A stretch of DNA of 64,000 nucleotides from assembly GCA_002067065.1 (NCBI GenBank), contig MVPY01000092.1, forward strand, positions 50,111 through 114,110, given 5' to 3'. Under the pieces are notes generated by a model. That model searched no databases, had not been told where the DNA came from, and saw nothing but the letters and a program-made list of their open reading frames with translations. Below are positions 38,927 to 47,846 of this stretch, one piece after another (position 1 is the stretch's first letter; each line of letters starts with the position of its first letter). The stretch comes from Methanobacterium sp. PtaB.Bin024. GTDB lineage: Archaea > Methanobacteriota > Methanobacteria > Methanobacteriales > Methanobacteriaceae. The translations under genes and the position numbers were made by a program.

Positions 38927-39097
38927 ATGATAGTTAAGGAATGGTGTATGTACTGTGGGGAATGTGCAGGTGTCTGCCCTCGTAACCTCATTGAAGTGCG
39001 TGAAATCAGCTTAAATTTCAACGAAAAAAACTGTAAAGAGTGCGAAATTTGCATCCAGGTATGCCCAGTTAAGGCACTGGAAAAAAGGGATGATTAA
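38927..39097 (+). CDS. Small two-cluster 4Fe-4S ferredoxin
   Basis: The protein has 56 residues, with CMYCGECAGVCP and CKECEICIQVCP giving two complete CxxCxxCxxxCP motifs, so it holds two 4Fe-4S clusters. The stop is directly followed by the ATG of the geranylgeranyl-reductase-type gene. It is very likely the electron donor of that enzyme. The ATG at 38927 begins MIVKEWCMYC; an upstream extension to 38876 is less likely because it adds unrelated residues. Confidence 0.85.
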   Translation: MIVKEWCMYCGECAGVCPRNLIEVREISLNFNEKNCKECEICIQVCPVKALEKRDD

Positions 39098-40279
39098 ATG
39101 ATCGAAACTGATATTTTGGTTATAGGCGCCGGTCCAGCAGGTTCAACTGCTGCTAAACATGCTGCAATTGAAGGGGCCAGTGTGATCTTAATGGATAAAA
39201 AATCAGAGATTGGTTCCCCTAAAAGATGTGCTGAAGGTGTGTCCAAGGAAGGTCTTACAAAGTTAGGAATCGAACCATCCACACGATGGGTGACCAGAGA
39301 AGCCAGTGGAGTTAGAATGGTTTCCCCCAACGGTACTGCAGTGAACCTTACCGAGGATAAGGTAAAACTTCCTGAAGCAGGTTACATCCTGGAGCGTAAG
39401 GTTTTCGACAAGCATATGGCTATGGATGCCGGCCGTGCTGGTGCTAAAATTATGGTTAAAACCCTGGCAACTGGCATGCGGAGGGAAGATGAGCAAGTAG
39501 TGGTTACTGCTGAGAGCATGGGCCAGGAATTGGAGATCAAAGCTAAAATTGTTATAGCTGCTGATGGACCTGAATCAAGGGTTGGTAGATGGGCTGGACT
39601 CAGAACTTCCCTTAAACCTAAAGATATGGAATCCTGTGCCCAGTTTGAAATGGCAGGAGTTCAGATGGAAGAACCAGACTGCATAGAATTCCACTTTGGT
39701 AGCATGTCTCCAGGAGGTTATGCATGGATATTCCCTAAAGGAGATGACATCGCCAATGTGGGTCTAGGCGTGCTGACCACCATCACTGATAAAACTGCTT
39801 ACCAACACCTTCTGGAGTTCGTCAAAAGCAATCCAGCCACTAAAAACGCACAACCAGTGGAATTAAATATTGGTGGAGACCCAGTAGGTGGATTGCTCAA
39901 GAAAAAGGTTACAGATAATGTTCTGGTAACTGGAGATGCTGCAGGAATGGTAAACCCTCTCACAGGAGGAGGTATCATTAGTGGTATGATGGGAGGTCGC
40001 CTTGCAGGGCAAGTGGCTGCTGAAGCTGTGGTTAATGGAGATTACTCTAAGAAGAGTCTCAAAATATATGAGGACCTCTGCGAAGAAGAACTGGGAGAAT
40101 CATTCAAAAAGTACTTAAAGGCCAAAGATTACCTTTTAAGTCTTTCCGATGAGGAATTAGACAAAATAGCAGAGGCGTTTAGAGATAGTGACTTTGAAAC
40201 CATTAACACTGCAGAAATGGTTAAAAAACTGGTTAAGATCTCACCAAAAGCCCTCCTAAAATTAGGTAAGCTGTTCTAA
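39098..40279 (+). CDS. Geranylgeranyl reductase family flavoprotein
   Basis: The protein has 393 residues. It shows the FAD Rossmann motif VIGAGPAGSTAAKHAA at the N-terminus, the motif KRCAEGVSKEGLTKLGI typical of archaeal geranylgeranyl reductases, PGGYAWIFPKGDDIANVGLG and VTGDAAGMVNPLTGGGI. These enzymes saturate the isoprenoid chains of archaeal membrane lipids, using a reduced ferredoxin in several cases. The ferredoxin gene fused head-to-tail upstream fits this role. It is followed by T-rich terminators. Confidence 0.9.
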   Translation: MIETDILVIGAGPAGSTAAKHAAIEGASVILMDKKSEIGSPKRCAEGVSKEGLTKLGIEPSTRWVTREASGVRMVSPNGTAVNLTEDKVKLPEAGYILERKVFDKHMAMDAGRAGAKIMVKTLATGMRREDEQVVVTAESMGQELEIKAKIVIAADGPESRVGRWAGLRTSLKPKDMESCAQFEMAGVQMEEPDCIEFHFGSMSPGGYAWIFPKGDDIANVGLGVLTTITDKTAYQHLLEFVKSNPATKNAQPVELNIGGDPVGGLLKKKVTDNVLVTGDAAGMVNPLTGGGIISGMMGGRLAGQVAAEAVVNGDYSKKSLKIYEDLCEEELGESFKKYLKAKDYLLSLSDEELDKIAEAFRDSDFETINTAEMVKKLVKISPKALLKLGKLF

Positions 40280-40299
40280 GAAACCTGAAACTTTCTTAC

Positions 40300-40354
40300 T
40301 TTTTTATCTTACCCCTTTTTCATTTTACCTTTTTAAATTTACATTATTTTTTTC
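40300..40354 (+). terminator. Cluster of T runs after the geranylgeranyl reductase gene
   Basis: Four or five runs of five to seven T residues follow within about 75 bases of the stop. This is the usual form of archaeal intrinsic terminators. Confidence 0.45.
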
Positions 40355-40480
40355 TTACCATATACTTTCCTCAACTGATCTTGCCCCTTACAAAATATAA
40401 TTAACTTAATTTAGTTATAGACGATTTTTATTTCGTTAAATCCCATCTAAACATGAATCAATTTAATAAATAATCATCTC

Positions 40481-41278
40481 TTAAAAAACAATTATCAGTA
40501 TGCAGATGATGAAAAAGACCATTGCCACCTGATGATATAAAACATCTGCCAGACGAAACATGTCATCCTTCTTCATGAACAGGGAAAGATATAATGGGAT
40601 TGCTGCGAGGAATGATGGTAAAATTGCCACCGCAAACTGTATGATGTTCATATCACCAGCTAAAAGTGTGTATAAAAGGACCATGCCCGCCATGACCCCT
40701 ACCAAACTGGCATATGTAGTTTTTGATTTATACATGAGGTAGGTGCCCATTCCAGCCAGGTACATAAATAAATACACACTTAGTGGAACCAGGAACACAT
40801 CACCCAGAAGCACTGCACAAGATGCCAGTCGCAGGACAGAATTGGTTGCTGTGCTAAAAAATGGGGCGAATTTTGTTTCCTTCAGTCGTATGGGTGGAAG
40901 AGTATAAAGTAATTGATTTAGAAACATCAAAGATAATATCAGTGTAAATGATGCAGGGAAAGTTGTAAAGGATATTATAAAAACAATTGATATCACAATA
41001 GCAAAAAAAGTGATTATGAACTTTTGATCCACGTTATTTTGAATGAATGCACGATCCTTTTTTAGGTGATCCCTGCGATCCACATCCAGATCAGTTAAAT
41101 CATTTAATGTGTACAGGGCTCCCCACAAAACTGTAACCAGAATAAGGCCAACAATTATTTCTAATGCATTTTTAATTGGTGTTGCAGAAAAATAAGCATA
41201 TGTAAGTGCCAGGAGATACATGTTGGCATTTTTTGAAGCCCAACTCAGACGAGTGGACTTGATCAATGTTTTTATCAT
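40481..41278 (-). CDS. UbiA-family prenyltransferase
   Basis: The protein has 265 residues and about eight membrane helices. The first Asp-rich motif is NDLTDLDVDRRDHLKK, which binds prenyl diphosphate through Mg2+. After it come QLLYTLPPIRLKE and a weak second motif without a full DxxxD. The family condenses isoprenoids with aromatic or sugar-phosphate acceptors. Which acceptor is used cannot be told, although a geranylgeranyl-reductase-type gene lies convergently nearby. Confidence 0.8.
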   Translation of the reverse strand: MIKTLIKSTRLSWASKNANMYLLALTYAYFSATPIKNALEIIVGLILVTVLWGALYTLNDLTDLDVDRRDHLKKDRAFIQNNVDQKFIITFFAIVISIVFIISFTTFPASFTLILSLMFLNQLLYTLPPIRLKETKFAPFFSTATNSVLRLASCAVLLGDVFLVPLSVYLFMYLAGMGTYLMYKSKTTYASLVGVMAGMVLLYTLLAGDMNIIQFAVAILPSFLAAIPLYLSLFMKKDDMFRLADVLYHQVAMVFFIICILIIVF

Positions 41279-41432
41279 GTTTACTCCAATTTACTTATTG
41301 AGAAGGTTTCCAGTACAAATTACCCAATCTTTCTCCAAATCAATATTTTATCATTTCTACAACATCATCATTGATTAACTCGTTATTTTAATCGTTATTT
41401 TAAAACTTAACTTATAAATCTACTTAATTAGC

Positions 41433-42185
41433 TTATAAATCTGTTTTAATAGCATTGCATATGAAACGAGGTTTATTACCATATTTTTTTATGTAATATT
41501 TTATATCATCAGTACCTGCATCACTTAAATGGCTTTTAACTATATTTATGGTTTCTGTTTCAGAATAGGATATTTTCACCACTTCAAATGGCAATCTTAA
41601 TAATGCCACTGCCAGGGATGAGAAGAGACCCAAGTCAGTGAAAAGATCCCTTTTCTCACCTCCTAAACGAAACCTCCATGCAGTCTGCAGAATCATATTT
41701 ATATTCTTAAAGTCATTTCTATGTTTCAGATATTCTTTTACACACATCCAATAAAAATTGAAGGATTTAAATCCCATAAAATCCATCCACTGGCTGAAAC
41801 CAACTGTATCTTCATATATTAAGTGAGAGTCATGGAATCGATCAGCAAATAGTACTGCATCAAATTTTTCAAGATGCTCCAATATTTGATTGGATGAGTT
41901 AATCCCAAGATCTTCCCTTATAGATTCCAACATTAAATCAAAAACAGTTCCTGGACTCAAATCAAGAGAAGGTAATTTTAATTTCACTTCATAAATATTT
42001 AAATCCAACTGGTCAGCTGCATGATAGATATTGATAGATTTACCGGTTCCAGGAGCTCCCATAACATGAACAATATCCCCTTTACTGTGAGGGAGTTTCT
42101 GGAATGTTTCCAGAAGGTTATCATAGGAATTGGTGACCACGAAAGTTTCCATCTCCTCCAGACGATTTATCTTATATTCTCCCAT
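41433..42185 (-). CDS. P-loop ATPase of an archaeal family
   Basis: From the ATG at 42185 the protein has 250 residues. The Walker A motif IVHVMGAPGTGKSINIYHAA lies near residue 40, and FDAVLFADRFHD could be the Walker B region. The rest is a helical domain with EYLKHRNDF and a small C-terminal winged-helix-like part. It resembles archaeal AAA-type ATPases of unknown role. An upstream TTG start at 42299 would add a membrane helix (VPGFILFVLFFTLYPVFII), and this longer form cannot be ruled out. Confidence 0.65.
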   Translation of the reverse strand: MGEYKINRLEEMETFVVTNSYDNLLETFQKLPHSKGDIVHVMGAPGTGKSINIYHAADQLDLNIYEVKLKLPSLDLSPGTVFDLMLESIREDLGINSSNQILEHLEKFDAVLFADRFHDSHLIYEDTVGFSQWMDFMGFKSFNFYWMCVKEYLKHRNDFKNINMILQTAWRFRLGGEKRDLFTDLGLFSSLAVALLRLPFEVVKISYSETETINIVKSHLSDAGTDDIKYYIKKYGNKPRFICNAIKTDL

Positions 42186-42388
42186 AAACACTATATTGTA
42201 CTTTAAAGGGTATATAATGAAAACAGGGTAAAGGGTAAAAAAGAGGACAAACAGAATAAAACCAGGAACATTCAAGGAAAAGTTAACATTGAATACCAAT
42301 TATATTTAGAAAGGAAGATAAATAGATTAGAGTGAAGACGGAGAAACTAACTGACAGGAAATTAATAAAATAAATAAAGGTTATCAAG

Positions 42389-43888
42389 ATGAACCCAGAT
42401 TCAGCCCATGTAACTGGAATCAAAAACACCCCTGAAAATAGGGAAAAATGTCATTGTACTTTCTGTCCCAGTTATCCCCATGACTGCCCAGATGAACTTC
42501 TTTACTGTAGTATTGGAGCTAGCAAATGTGAAGTTCCAGTAAACGGCTGCATCTGCAACACCTGCCCCCTATATTATGAATACCAGCTTGAGGATATTTA
42601 CTACTGCAACGTAGAGGAAGTAGGGGAGAGTAAAACATTCCTACGCAAGAAATATAAGGATGAAGACCCTGATTTTTATGAGAAAATTGTGGAAATCAAG
42701 GATAAAAGTGCGGGTAAAAAATTAACAGCCTCAATGGGTTCTGAAAAAAAGATTCCATGCACCTTGGATGATCTGAACTTTTTACCTGCCCAGATCAAAC
42801 AGATACCCCTAAACCAGGAAGATCCGGTTGATACATCCATTACTATTGGACCTGATTCAAAAAGGCCCCTGAAAGTTTTTTCACCCATCCTGATCTCAGG
42901 GATGAGTTTTGGAGCAGTTTCCAAGAATGTGCGCCTGGTTATCTCCCAAACAGCAGCCCAGTTGAACATTGGATTTAACAGTGGTGAAGGAGGAGTGCTT
43001 CCTGAAGAAAGGAAAACTTCCCCTGAACTGATGATAGTGCAATATTCCACAGGACGTTTTGGTTTAGATGAAGAACTGCTCAGATCTGCTGGTGCTGTGG
43101 AAATACGGTTTGGACAGGGGGCCTACCCTGGTAAAGGAAGTTATCTGCCTGCTGAAAAAATCACTGCTGAAGTAGCAGAAATCAGGGGGCTCAAGAAAGG
43201 TGAATCAGCAAATTCCCCTGCCCATCACCCTGACATCACCAGTCATGCAGAACTGGAAGAAAAAATTAACTGGCTAAGAGAACTTACCAATGGAATTCCC
43301 ATTGGTGCCAAAATTGGTTGTGGCAACGTCGAAGAGGATGTTAATATCCTAGCGAATGCAGGGACTGATTTTATTACTCTGGACGGTTTTGGTGGAGGTA
43401 CAGGAGCCACTAATAAATACGTGAGGGATAATATGGGAATTCCCATCCTGGCTGCTTTGCCCCGCGCCCATGATAAACTCAAAAGTATGGGGATGCGTGA
43501 CAAGATCAGCCTCATTGCTGGAGGAGGTCTCACCAATTCAGCAGATTTTGCTAAATGCCTGGCATTAGGTGCAGATGCAATCTACATTGGCACTGCAGCA
43601 CTTATTGCCATTAACTGCCAGCAGTATCGTGTGTGTTACACTGGACTCTGTCCCACTGGAGTTGCCACCCAGAACCCACAGTTAACCAAACAGTTAAAGG
43701 TTGAAGATGGGATTAAAAGGCTTTCTAATTTCCTGAATATTTCTACAGAAGAAATTGCTAACTTCACCCGTATGGTGGGTAAAGATGATGTAAAACTCCT
43801 TAGTAATGGGGATCTAGTCAGTTTAAAGAGAGAAACAGCCATACTTACCGGTGTGAAATGGTTGGATGGCCAATATCACACTTACTGA
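42389..43888 (+). CDS. Glutamate-synthase-like FMN protein with N-terminal Cys-rich domain
   Basis: The protein has 499 residues. Residues of about 20-75 form a Cys-rich domain with CHCTFCPSYPHDC and CICNTCPLYY, each closed by YC. The main part is the FMN-binding barrel of glutamate synthase: ILISGMSFGAVSKNV, FNSGEGGVLPEER, GAKIGCGNVEEDVN, LDGFGGGTGATNKY and the Fe-S cluster motif CQQYRVCYTGLCPTG. No amidotransferase domain is present. It probably makes glutamate from 2-oxoglutarate with ammonia supplied by a partner. The N-terminal modules match the DUF2769-type protein at 37935. Confidence 0.85.
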   Translation: MNPDSAHVTGIKNTPENREKCHCTFCPSYPHDCPDELLYCSIGASKCEVPVNGCICNTCPLYYEYQLEDIYYCNVEEVGESKTFLRKKYKDEDPDFYEKIVEIKDKSAGKKLTASMGSEKKIPCTLDDLNFLPAQIKQIPLNQEDPVDTSITIGPDSKRPLKVFSPILISGMSFGAVSKNVRLVISQTAAQLNIGFNSGEGGVLPEERKTSPELMIVQYSTGRFGLDEELLRSAGAVEIRFGQGAYPGKGSYLPAEKITAEVAEIRGLKKGESANSPAHHPDITSHAELEEKINWLRELTNGIPIGAKIGCGNVEEDVNILANAGTDFITLDGFGGGTGATNKYVRDNMGIPILAALPRAHDKLKSMGMRDKISLIAGGGLTNSADFAKCLALGADAIYIGTAALIAINCQQYRVCYTGLCPTGVATQNPQLTKQLKVEDGIKRLSNFLNISTEEIANFTRMVGKDDVKLLSNGDLVSLKRETAILTGVKWLDGQYHTY

Positions 43889-43916
43889 GGGAATTGTTGG
43901 GGATTTGCATTTTAAT

Positions 43917-43980
43917 TAAATAATGACATGAAGCAAATAAATAATGACTTGAATTAATTAAATAATGATTTGAATTAAAC
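43917..43980. repeat. Three imperfect tandem copies of a 20-22-base unit
   Basis: After the glutamate-synthase-like gene the sequence repeats AAATAATGACTTGAATTAA with small changes three times in a row. It is probably a slippage product with no coding role. Confidence 0.6.
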
Positions 43981-44066
43981 ATTGCCAGCATAAGCATAAT
44001 AACTAATGAAAAATAAAATGAGAATTTCATTATTAAAGTCATAAAAAATAAAACAGGAAGTAACGA

Positions 44067-44981
44067 ATGATTAAAGTACTCTGTACCACTGAAACTTCAC
44101 TTAATCGTCCTGAAGCGCGTCGCTGGAGGGAACGGATGAGTCTTTTAGATCCATTGGGTGAGGTAGTGGTGGTCTTACCCTGCAGCATGCGCAAACCATA
44201 TTCATCAAGTAAATCCCATCATATTTTCACCCAAGCCACCAAAGGTTTACAGGAAGCTATTTTAACATCTCCATTTGGTGTTTGCCCCAGAGAAATGGAA
44301 AATACATATCCAATCCAGTCCTACGATGTTTCAACTGTTGGTGACTGGTCACAGGAAGAGATAAAGCTTACAGGAGAATGTTTAAGTGACTATATTGGTG
44401 ATATGGAAGTCATAGCTCATGTGGCACATGGTTACATGACTGTCTGCCAGGAATATCTACCACAGGCCACTTTCACCTGCCAAGATAACCGGACCACCTC
44501 TCCAGAATCAATGCAAAACCTGAAAAGAGAAACTAAAAAATATAAAAAGATTAAAAACCGCCTCAAACAACTCCACATGCTCAGATCAATTGCCCGTTAC
44601 CAGTTTAACACCCCCGAAGCAGATAAAATGGTGCCCTCTGATTATAAGTTGCGAGGAAGGTTTGACAGACGCTTGATGCATGAAGATGAACAGATAGCTG
44701 TCCTGCATCATGATAACGGCCTTTACAGTTTGAACATTAAGGGAGGGACTATCTTAAATGATATTGGTGTAAATTGGGTGGAAATTGATTTTACTCTCCA
44801 GACGAACACTCTTTTTGCACCAGGAGTGGTGGATGCATACCCTGGAATACTTCCCAAAGATGAAGTGGTTATCACCAGAAATGGAGAAGTGGTCGGTGTT
44901 GGAAAAGCCATCATGGCGGGTGAGGAGATGAAAAGGGGAGAAAAAGGTGTTGCTGTCCGGGTGAGACACCGGGTGAAATGA
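44067..44981 (+). CDS. DUF5591-PUA protein, archaeosine-synthase-type
   Basis: The protein has 304 residues. The N-terminal half contains VVVLPCSMRKPYSSSKSHH, the PCSxxKPYxxSxSH motif of DUF5591, found in archaeosine synthase ArcS and related TGT proteins. The C-terminal 80 residues form a PUA RNA-binding domain (DAYPGILPKDEVVITRNGEV, then GVAVRVRHRVK). In ArcS the motif carries the lysine used to modify preQ0 at tRNA position 15. A full ArcS also has a TGT-like N-terminal part, absent here, so this is probably one half of a split enzyme. Confidence 0.75.
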   Translation: MIKVLCTTETSLNRPEARRWRERMSLLDPLGEVVVVLPCSMRKPYSSSKSHHIFTQATKGLQEAILTSPFGVCPREMENTYPIQSYDVSTVGDWSQEEIKLTGECLSDYIGDMEVIAHVAHGYMTVCQEYLPQATFTCQDNRTTSPESMQNLKRETKKYKKIKNRLKQLHMLRSIARYQFNTPEADKMVPSDYKLRGRFDRRLMHEDEQIAVLHHDNGLYSLNIKGGTILNDIGVNWVEIDFTLQTNTLFAPGVVDAYPGILPKDEVVITRNGEVVGVGKAIMAGEEMKRGEKGVAVRVRHRVK

Positions 44982-45541
44982 GTGTTGAGCTGTGTTTTTC
45001 ATAAATATACTGAATAATATTTAAAATATCAAAAAAAATGAATAATTCTAAACTCCATAAAAGTAAATTCGATAATTTCAACCCATACCCTGATTTATTC
45101 CGTATTAAAACATTATTTATAAAATGGAGGTAGGGGACATGCATATACCAGATGGTCTGGAAGGTTTTTTAGTCCCCTATACACATAGTAATACTTCTTC
45201 CCATAAATACTTTTAAATGAGTAATAACTTTTTAGAATTAGTTCTGTACTAACTGATTTTTCGAGATTTCCCGATGTTAAAAAAGGAAAAAAATAACAAG
45301 AAATATGTAAAGAACTGAATTTTTTAGAAAAATTTAACATTTATTATAATTAATTAACGCTCCAAGAGAGTTTTTTTTAGAATAACTATAATCAAAAAAA
45401 AGCAGTAAATATAAATATTATTAATATGGAAATAAAAGAATACCTTTATTTAATGTGTATGAAAGTTTTTTTAAAGTGATTTTACTTTATAACCACATCA
45501 AAATGTGTAAAATCCATAAAAATCAATTTTGAGGTATGATT
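44982..45541. other. Gap with one micro-frame and otherwise nothing clear
   Basis: 560 AT-rich bases after the DUF5591-PUA gene. The CbiM-like micro-frame at 45139 is described separately. The part nearest 45542 holds the ribosome binding site and presumably the promoter of the MIP18-type gene. No RNA gene was recognised. Confidence 0.4.
45139..45216 (+). pseudogene. CbiM-like N-terminal micro-frame
   Basis: GGAGG and GGGGA precede an ATG that opens MHIPDGLEGFLVPYTHSNTS, ending after 25 residues. M-H-I-P-D-G is the invariant start of the cobalt transporter subunit CbiM, whose His2 is a metal ligand. The rest does not follow CbiM, so this looks like the retained 5' end of a lost cbiM gene, or a chance match with a good ribosome binding site. 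Confidence 0.4.
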
Positions 45542-45832
45542 ATGAGCGAAGAATTAACAGCTAAGATTAGAGAAGCTCTTTCCCAGGTTGCTGATCCTCA
45601 TATGGGCATCAGTATTGTGGAAATGGGACTTGTAGGTGACATACAGGTAAATGAAAATGATAAAACCGCCAAAATTGTAATAAAACCCACAAATCCTGGT
45701 TGTATGAGCGCTGCCAACATGGCTATGCAAGCCAGAATAGCTGCCGAGAAAGTAGAAGGAATTGACAAGGCAGAAATCGAGATTGAAGGCCATATGATGG
45801 CTGAAGCCATCAACGAAATGGTAAACAAATAA
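45542..45832 (+). CDS. MIP18/DUF59 family Fe-S assembly protein
   Basis: The protein has 96 residues from ATG 45542, after GAGGT. It shows the DUF59 pattern: VADPHMGISIVEMGLVGDI near the N-terminus and TNPGCMSAANMAMQARIAAE, with the conserved Cys, in the middle. Members help mature Fe-S proteins together with ApbC/MRP-type ATPases. It is followed 60 bases later by a kinase-like gene. Well conserved in methanogens. Confidence 0.88.
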   Translation: MSEELTAKIREALSQVADPHMGISIVEMGLVGDIQVNENDKTAKIVIKPTNPGCMSAANMAMQARIAAEKVEGIDKAEIEIEGHMMAEAINEMVNK

Positions 45833-45892
45833 TTAACGCTACTTTTTGGTGTTAAGGCCTCCATATAAATCTTAATACAAGTTGTGTTTAAA

Positions 45893-46435
45893 ATGAGGCC
45901 CTGGAAGCGGGTTGCTATAGTTGGAGTTCCTGGAGTTGGGAAAACTTCACTATGTAAGGCCGTTTCCCTCAATTCTAATTACTCACACGTAAACTACGGA
46001 GAGTTAATGCTAAAAACAGCCCAAAAAAGGGGCTTAGCAACAAATCTACCTGAAATGTTCCGTTTAGATCTTTCAATCCAAGAGGACATTTGGAAAACAA
46101 TTGCTCTCAAAATCAAGGATCAAAAAAACGTTCTTTTAGATCTTCATGGTGTAGACTGCTTTAAAGAGGGTTATCTGATTTCATTACCCTTTGAAATCAT
46201 GAACCCCGATCTGATAATCATCATAGAATCTGACTATGAAGACATTATTAAACGGAGACTTACTGATTCATCTAAAAAAAGATTTAAAGACAGGCAAAGT
46301 TCTCTTAATGAACATGTTAAGATGTTGAGATTTGCCATGATCAATATTTCGGCATGTTTAGGCTGTAATCTGGCAATATTGGATAACAGTGATTTTGAAA
46401 CCTGCCTAAAAGAACTAAAACAAATATTGAATTGA
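45893..46435 (+). CDS. Adenylate-kinase-like P-loop protein
   Basis: The protein has 180 residues from ATG 45893; a GTG three codons upstream is possible. The Walker A motif VAIVGVPGVGKTSLCKA opens the protein. HVNYGELMLKTAQKRGL resembles the NMP-binding region of archaeal adenylate kinases (AdkA type), and LLDLHGVDCFKEGYLISLP and IIESDYEDIIKRRLTD continue the fold. It may phosphorylate AMP or another nucleoside monophosphate. A 15-base duplication includes its stop codon. Confidence 0.75.
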   Translation: MRPWKRVAIVGVPGVGKTSLCKAVSLNSNYSHVNYGELMLKTAQKRGLATNLPEMFRLDLSIQEDIWKTIALKIKDQKNVLLDLHGVDCFKEGYLISLPFEIMNPDLIIIIESDYEDIIKRRLTDSSKKRFKDRQSSLNEHVKMLRFAMINISACLGCNLAILDNSDFETCLKELKQILN

Positions 46436-46451
46436 TAAATATTGAATTGAT
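46422..46451. repeat. 15-base tandem duplication across a stop codon
   Basis: AAATATTGAATTGAT occurs twice without a gap. The first copy holds the last codons and stop of the adenylate-kinase-like gene. It fits the pattern of short slippage duplications elsewhere in the window. Confidence 0.7.
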
Positions 46452-46699
46452 AAATCGAAATTATTAGAATAGATGAATAAAAAAAAATAACCGTCATAAG
46501 ATGGAGATGATGGTAAAAAAATAATGATAAAAATTTGATCAACTGAGATTTTGATCCAATGACAAATATCATATTTTTAATAAAACACCACAGGGTAGCA
46601 CAAGGATTATATAGGATGAACTCTAAATCTTGCATCTACCCCTGCAGTTTTTAAATTAATTAAATTAATCCTATCCTAAAAGCTGTACTACTATTTAAG

Positions 46700-47234
<535 letters not shown>

Positions 47235-47795
47235 ATGTGGAACTTAATTGGATTCGGACTGGTAGTTTTAATCATTATTATATTCTTTGCAATCATCATT
47301 GGAATCTACAATAGTCTGGTTAAACTTCAAAATGGGGTTGAAGGTGCTTGGTCACAGATAAATGTTCAACTGGAAAGAAGATCTGACCTGATTAAAAACC
47401 TGGTTGAAACGGTTAAAGGTTATGCAACCCATGAAAAAACCACATTCAAAGAAGTTACTGAAGCCCGTTCAGATTTAAAAAATGCAGAAACAGTTAAAGA
47501 AAATGAAAAGGCAGATAACGTCTTAAAGGGTACTTTGAAAAGTCTTTTTGCAGTTGCGGAAAATTACCCAAAACTGAAGGCTGATGAGAACTTCCTAGAA
47601 CTGCAGGATCAGCTATCAGAAACTGAAGATAAAATTGCTAAGTACCGAGAATTTTACAATGAAATTGTTCTTGCCTACAACAACAAACGTGAAGTGTTCC
47701 CTAATAATATTGTGGCTAATTTCTTCAAATTCAAGGAAGCCGAATTCTTTGAACATGAAGACTATGCAGAAGAGGTTCCTGAAGTTGATTTTTAA
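47235..47795 (+). CDS. lemA: LemA family protein
   Basis: The protein has 186 residues. One N-terminal membrane helix ([19 protein letters not shown]) is followed by the family hallmark [20 protein letters not shown] and a four-helix coiled domain. [20 protein letters not shown] is the conserved region near the C-terminus. The function of LemA is unclear; in bacteria it is often paired with a TPM or M48 protease gene, which is absent here. It is convergent with the helicase gene. Confidence 0.92.
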   Translation: MWNLIGFGLVVLIIIIFFAIIIGIYNSLVKLQNGVEGAWSQINVQLERRSDLIKNLVETVKGYATHEKTTFKEVTEARSDLKNAETVKENEKADNVLKGTLKSLFAVAENYPKLKADENFLELQDQLSETEDKIAKYREFYNEIVLAYNNKREVFPNNIVANFFKFKEAEFFEHEDYAEEVPEVDF

Positions 47796-47846
47796 CATTC
47801 ATAAACAATTTATTTCAGGAATTTGTTCACACAATCAACTGGAAAA

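Noticed and set aside
46234..46635. 133-codon open frame on the minus strand
   Set aside because: It overlaps the adenylate-kinase-like gene and the duplicated AT-rich spacer, and the residues are compositionally biased (QFNIYQFNI comes from the DNA repeat).
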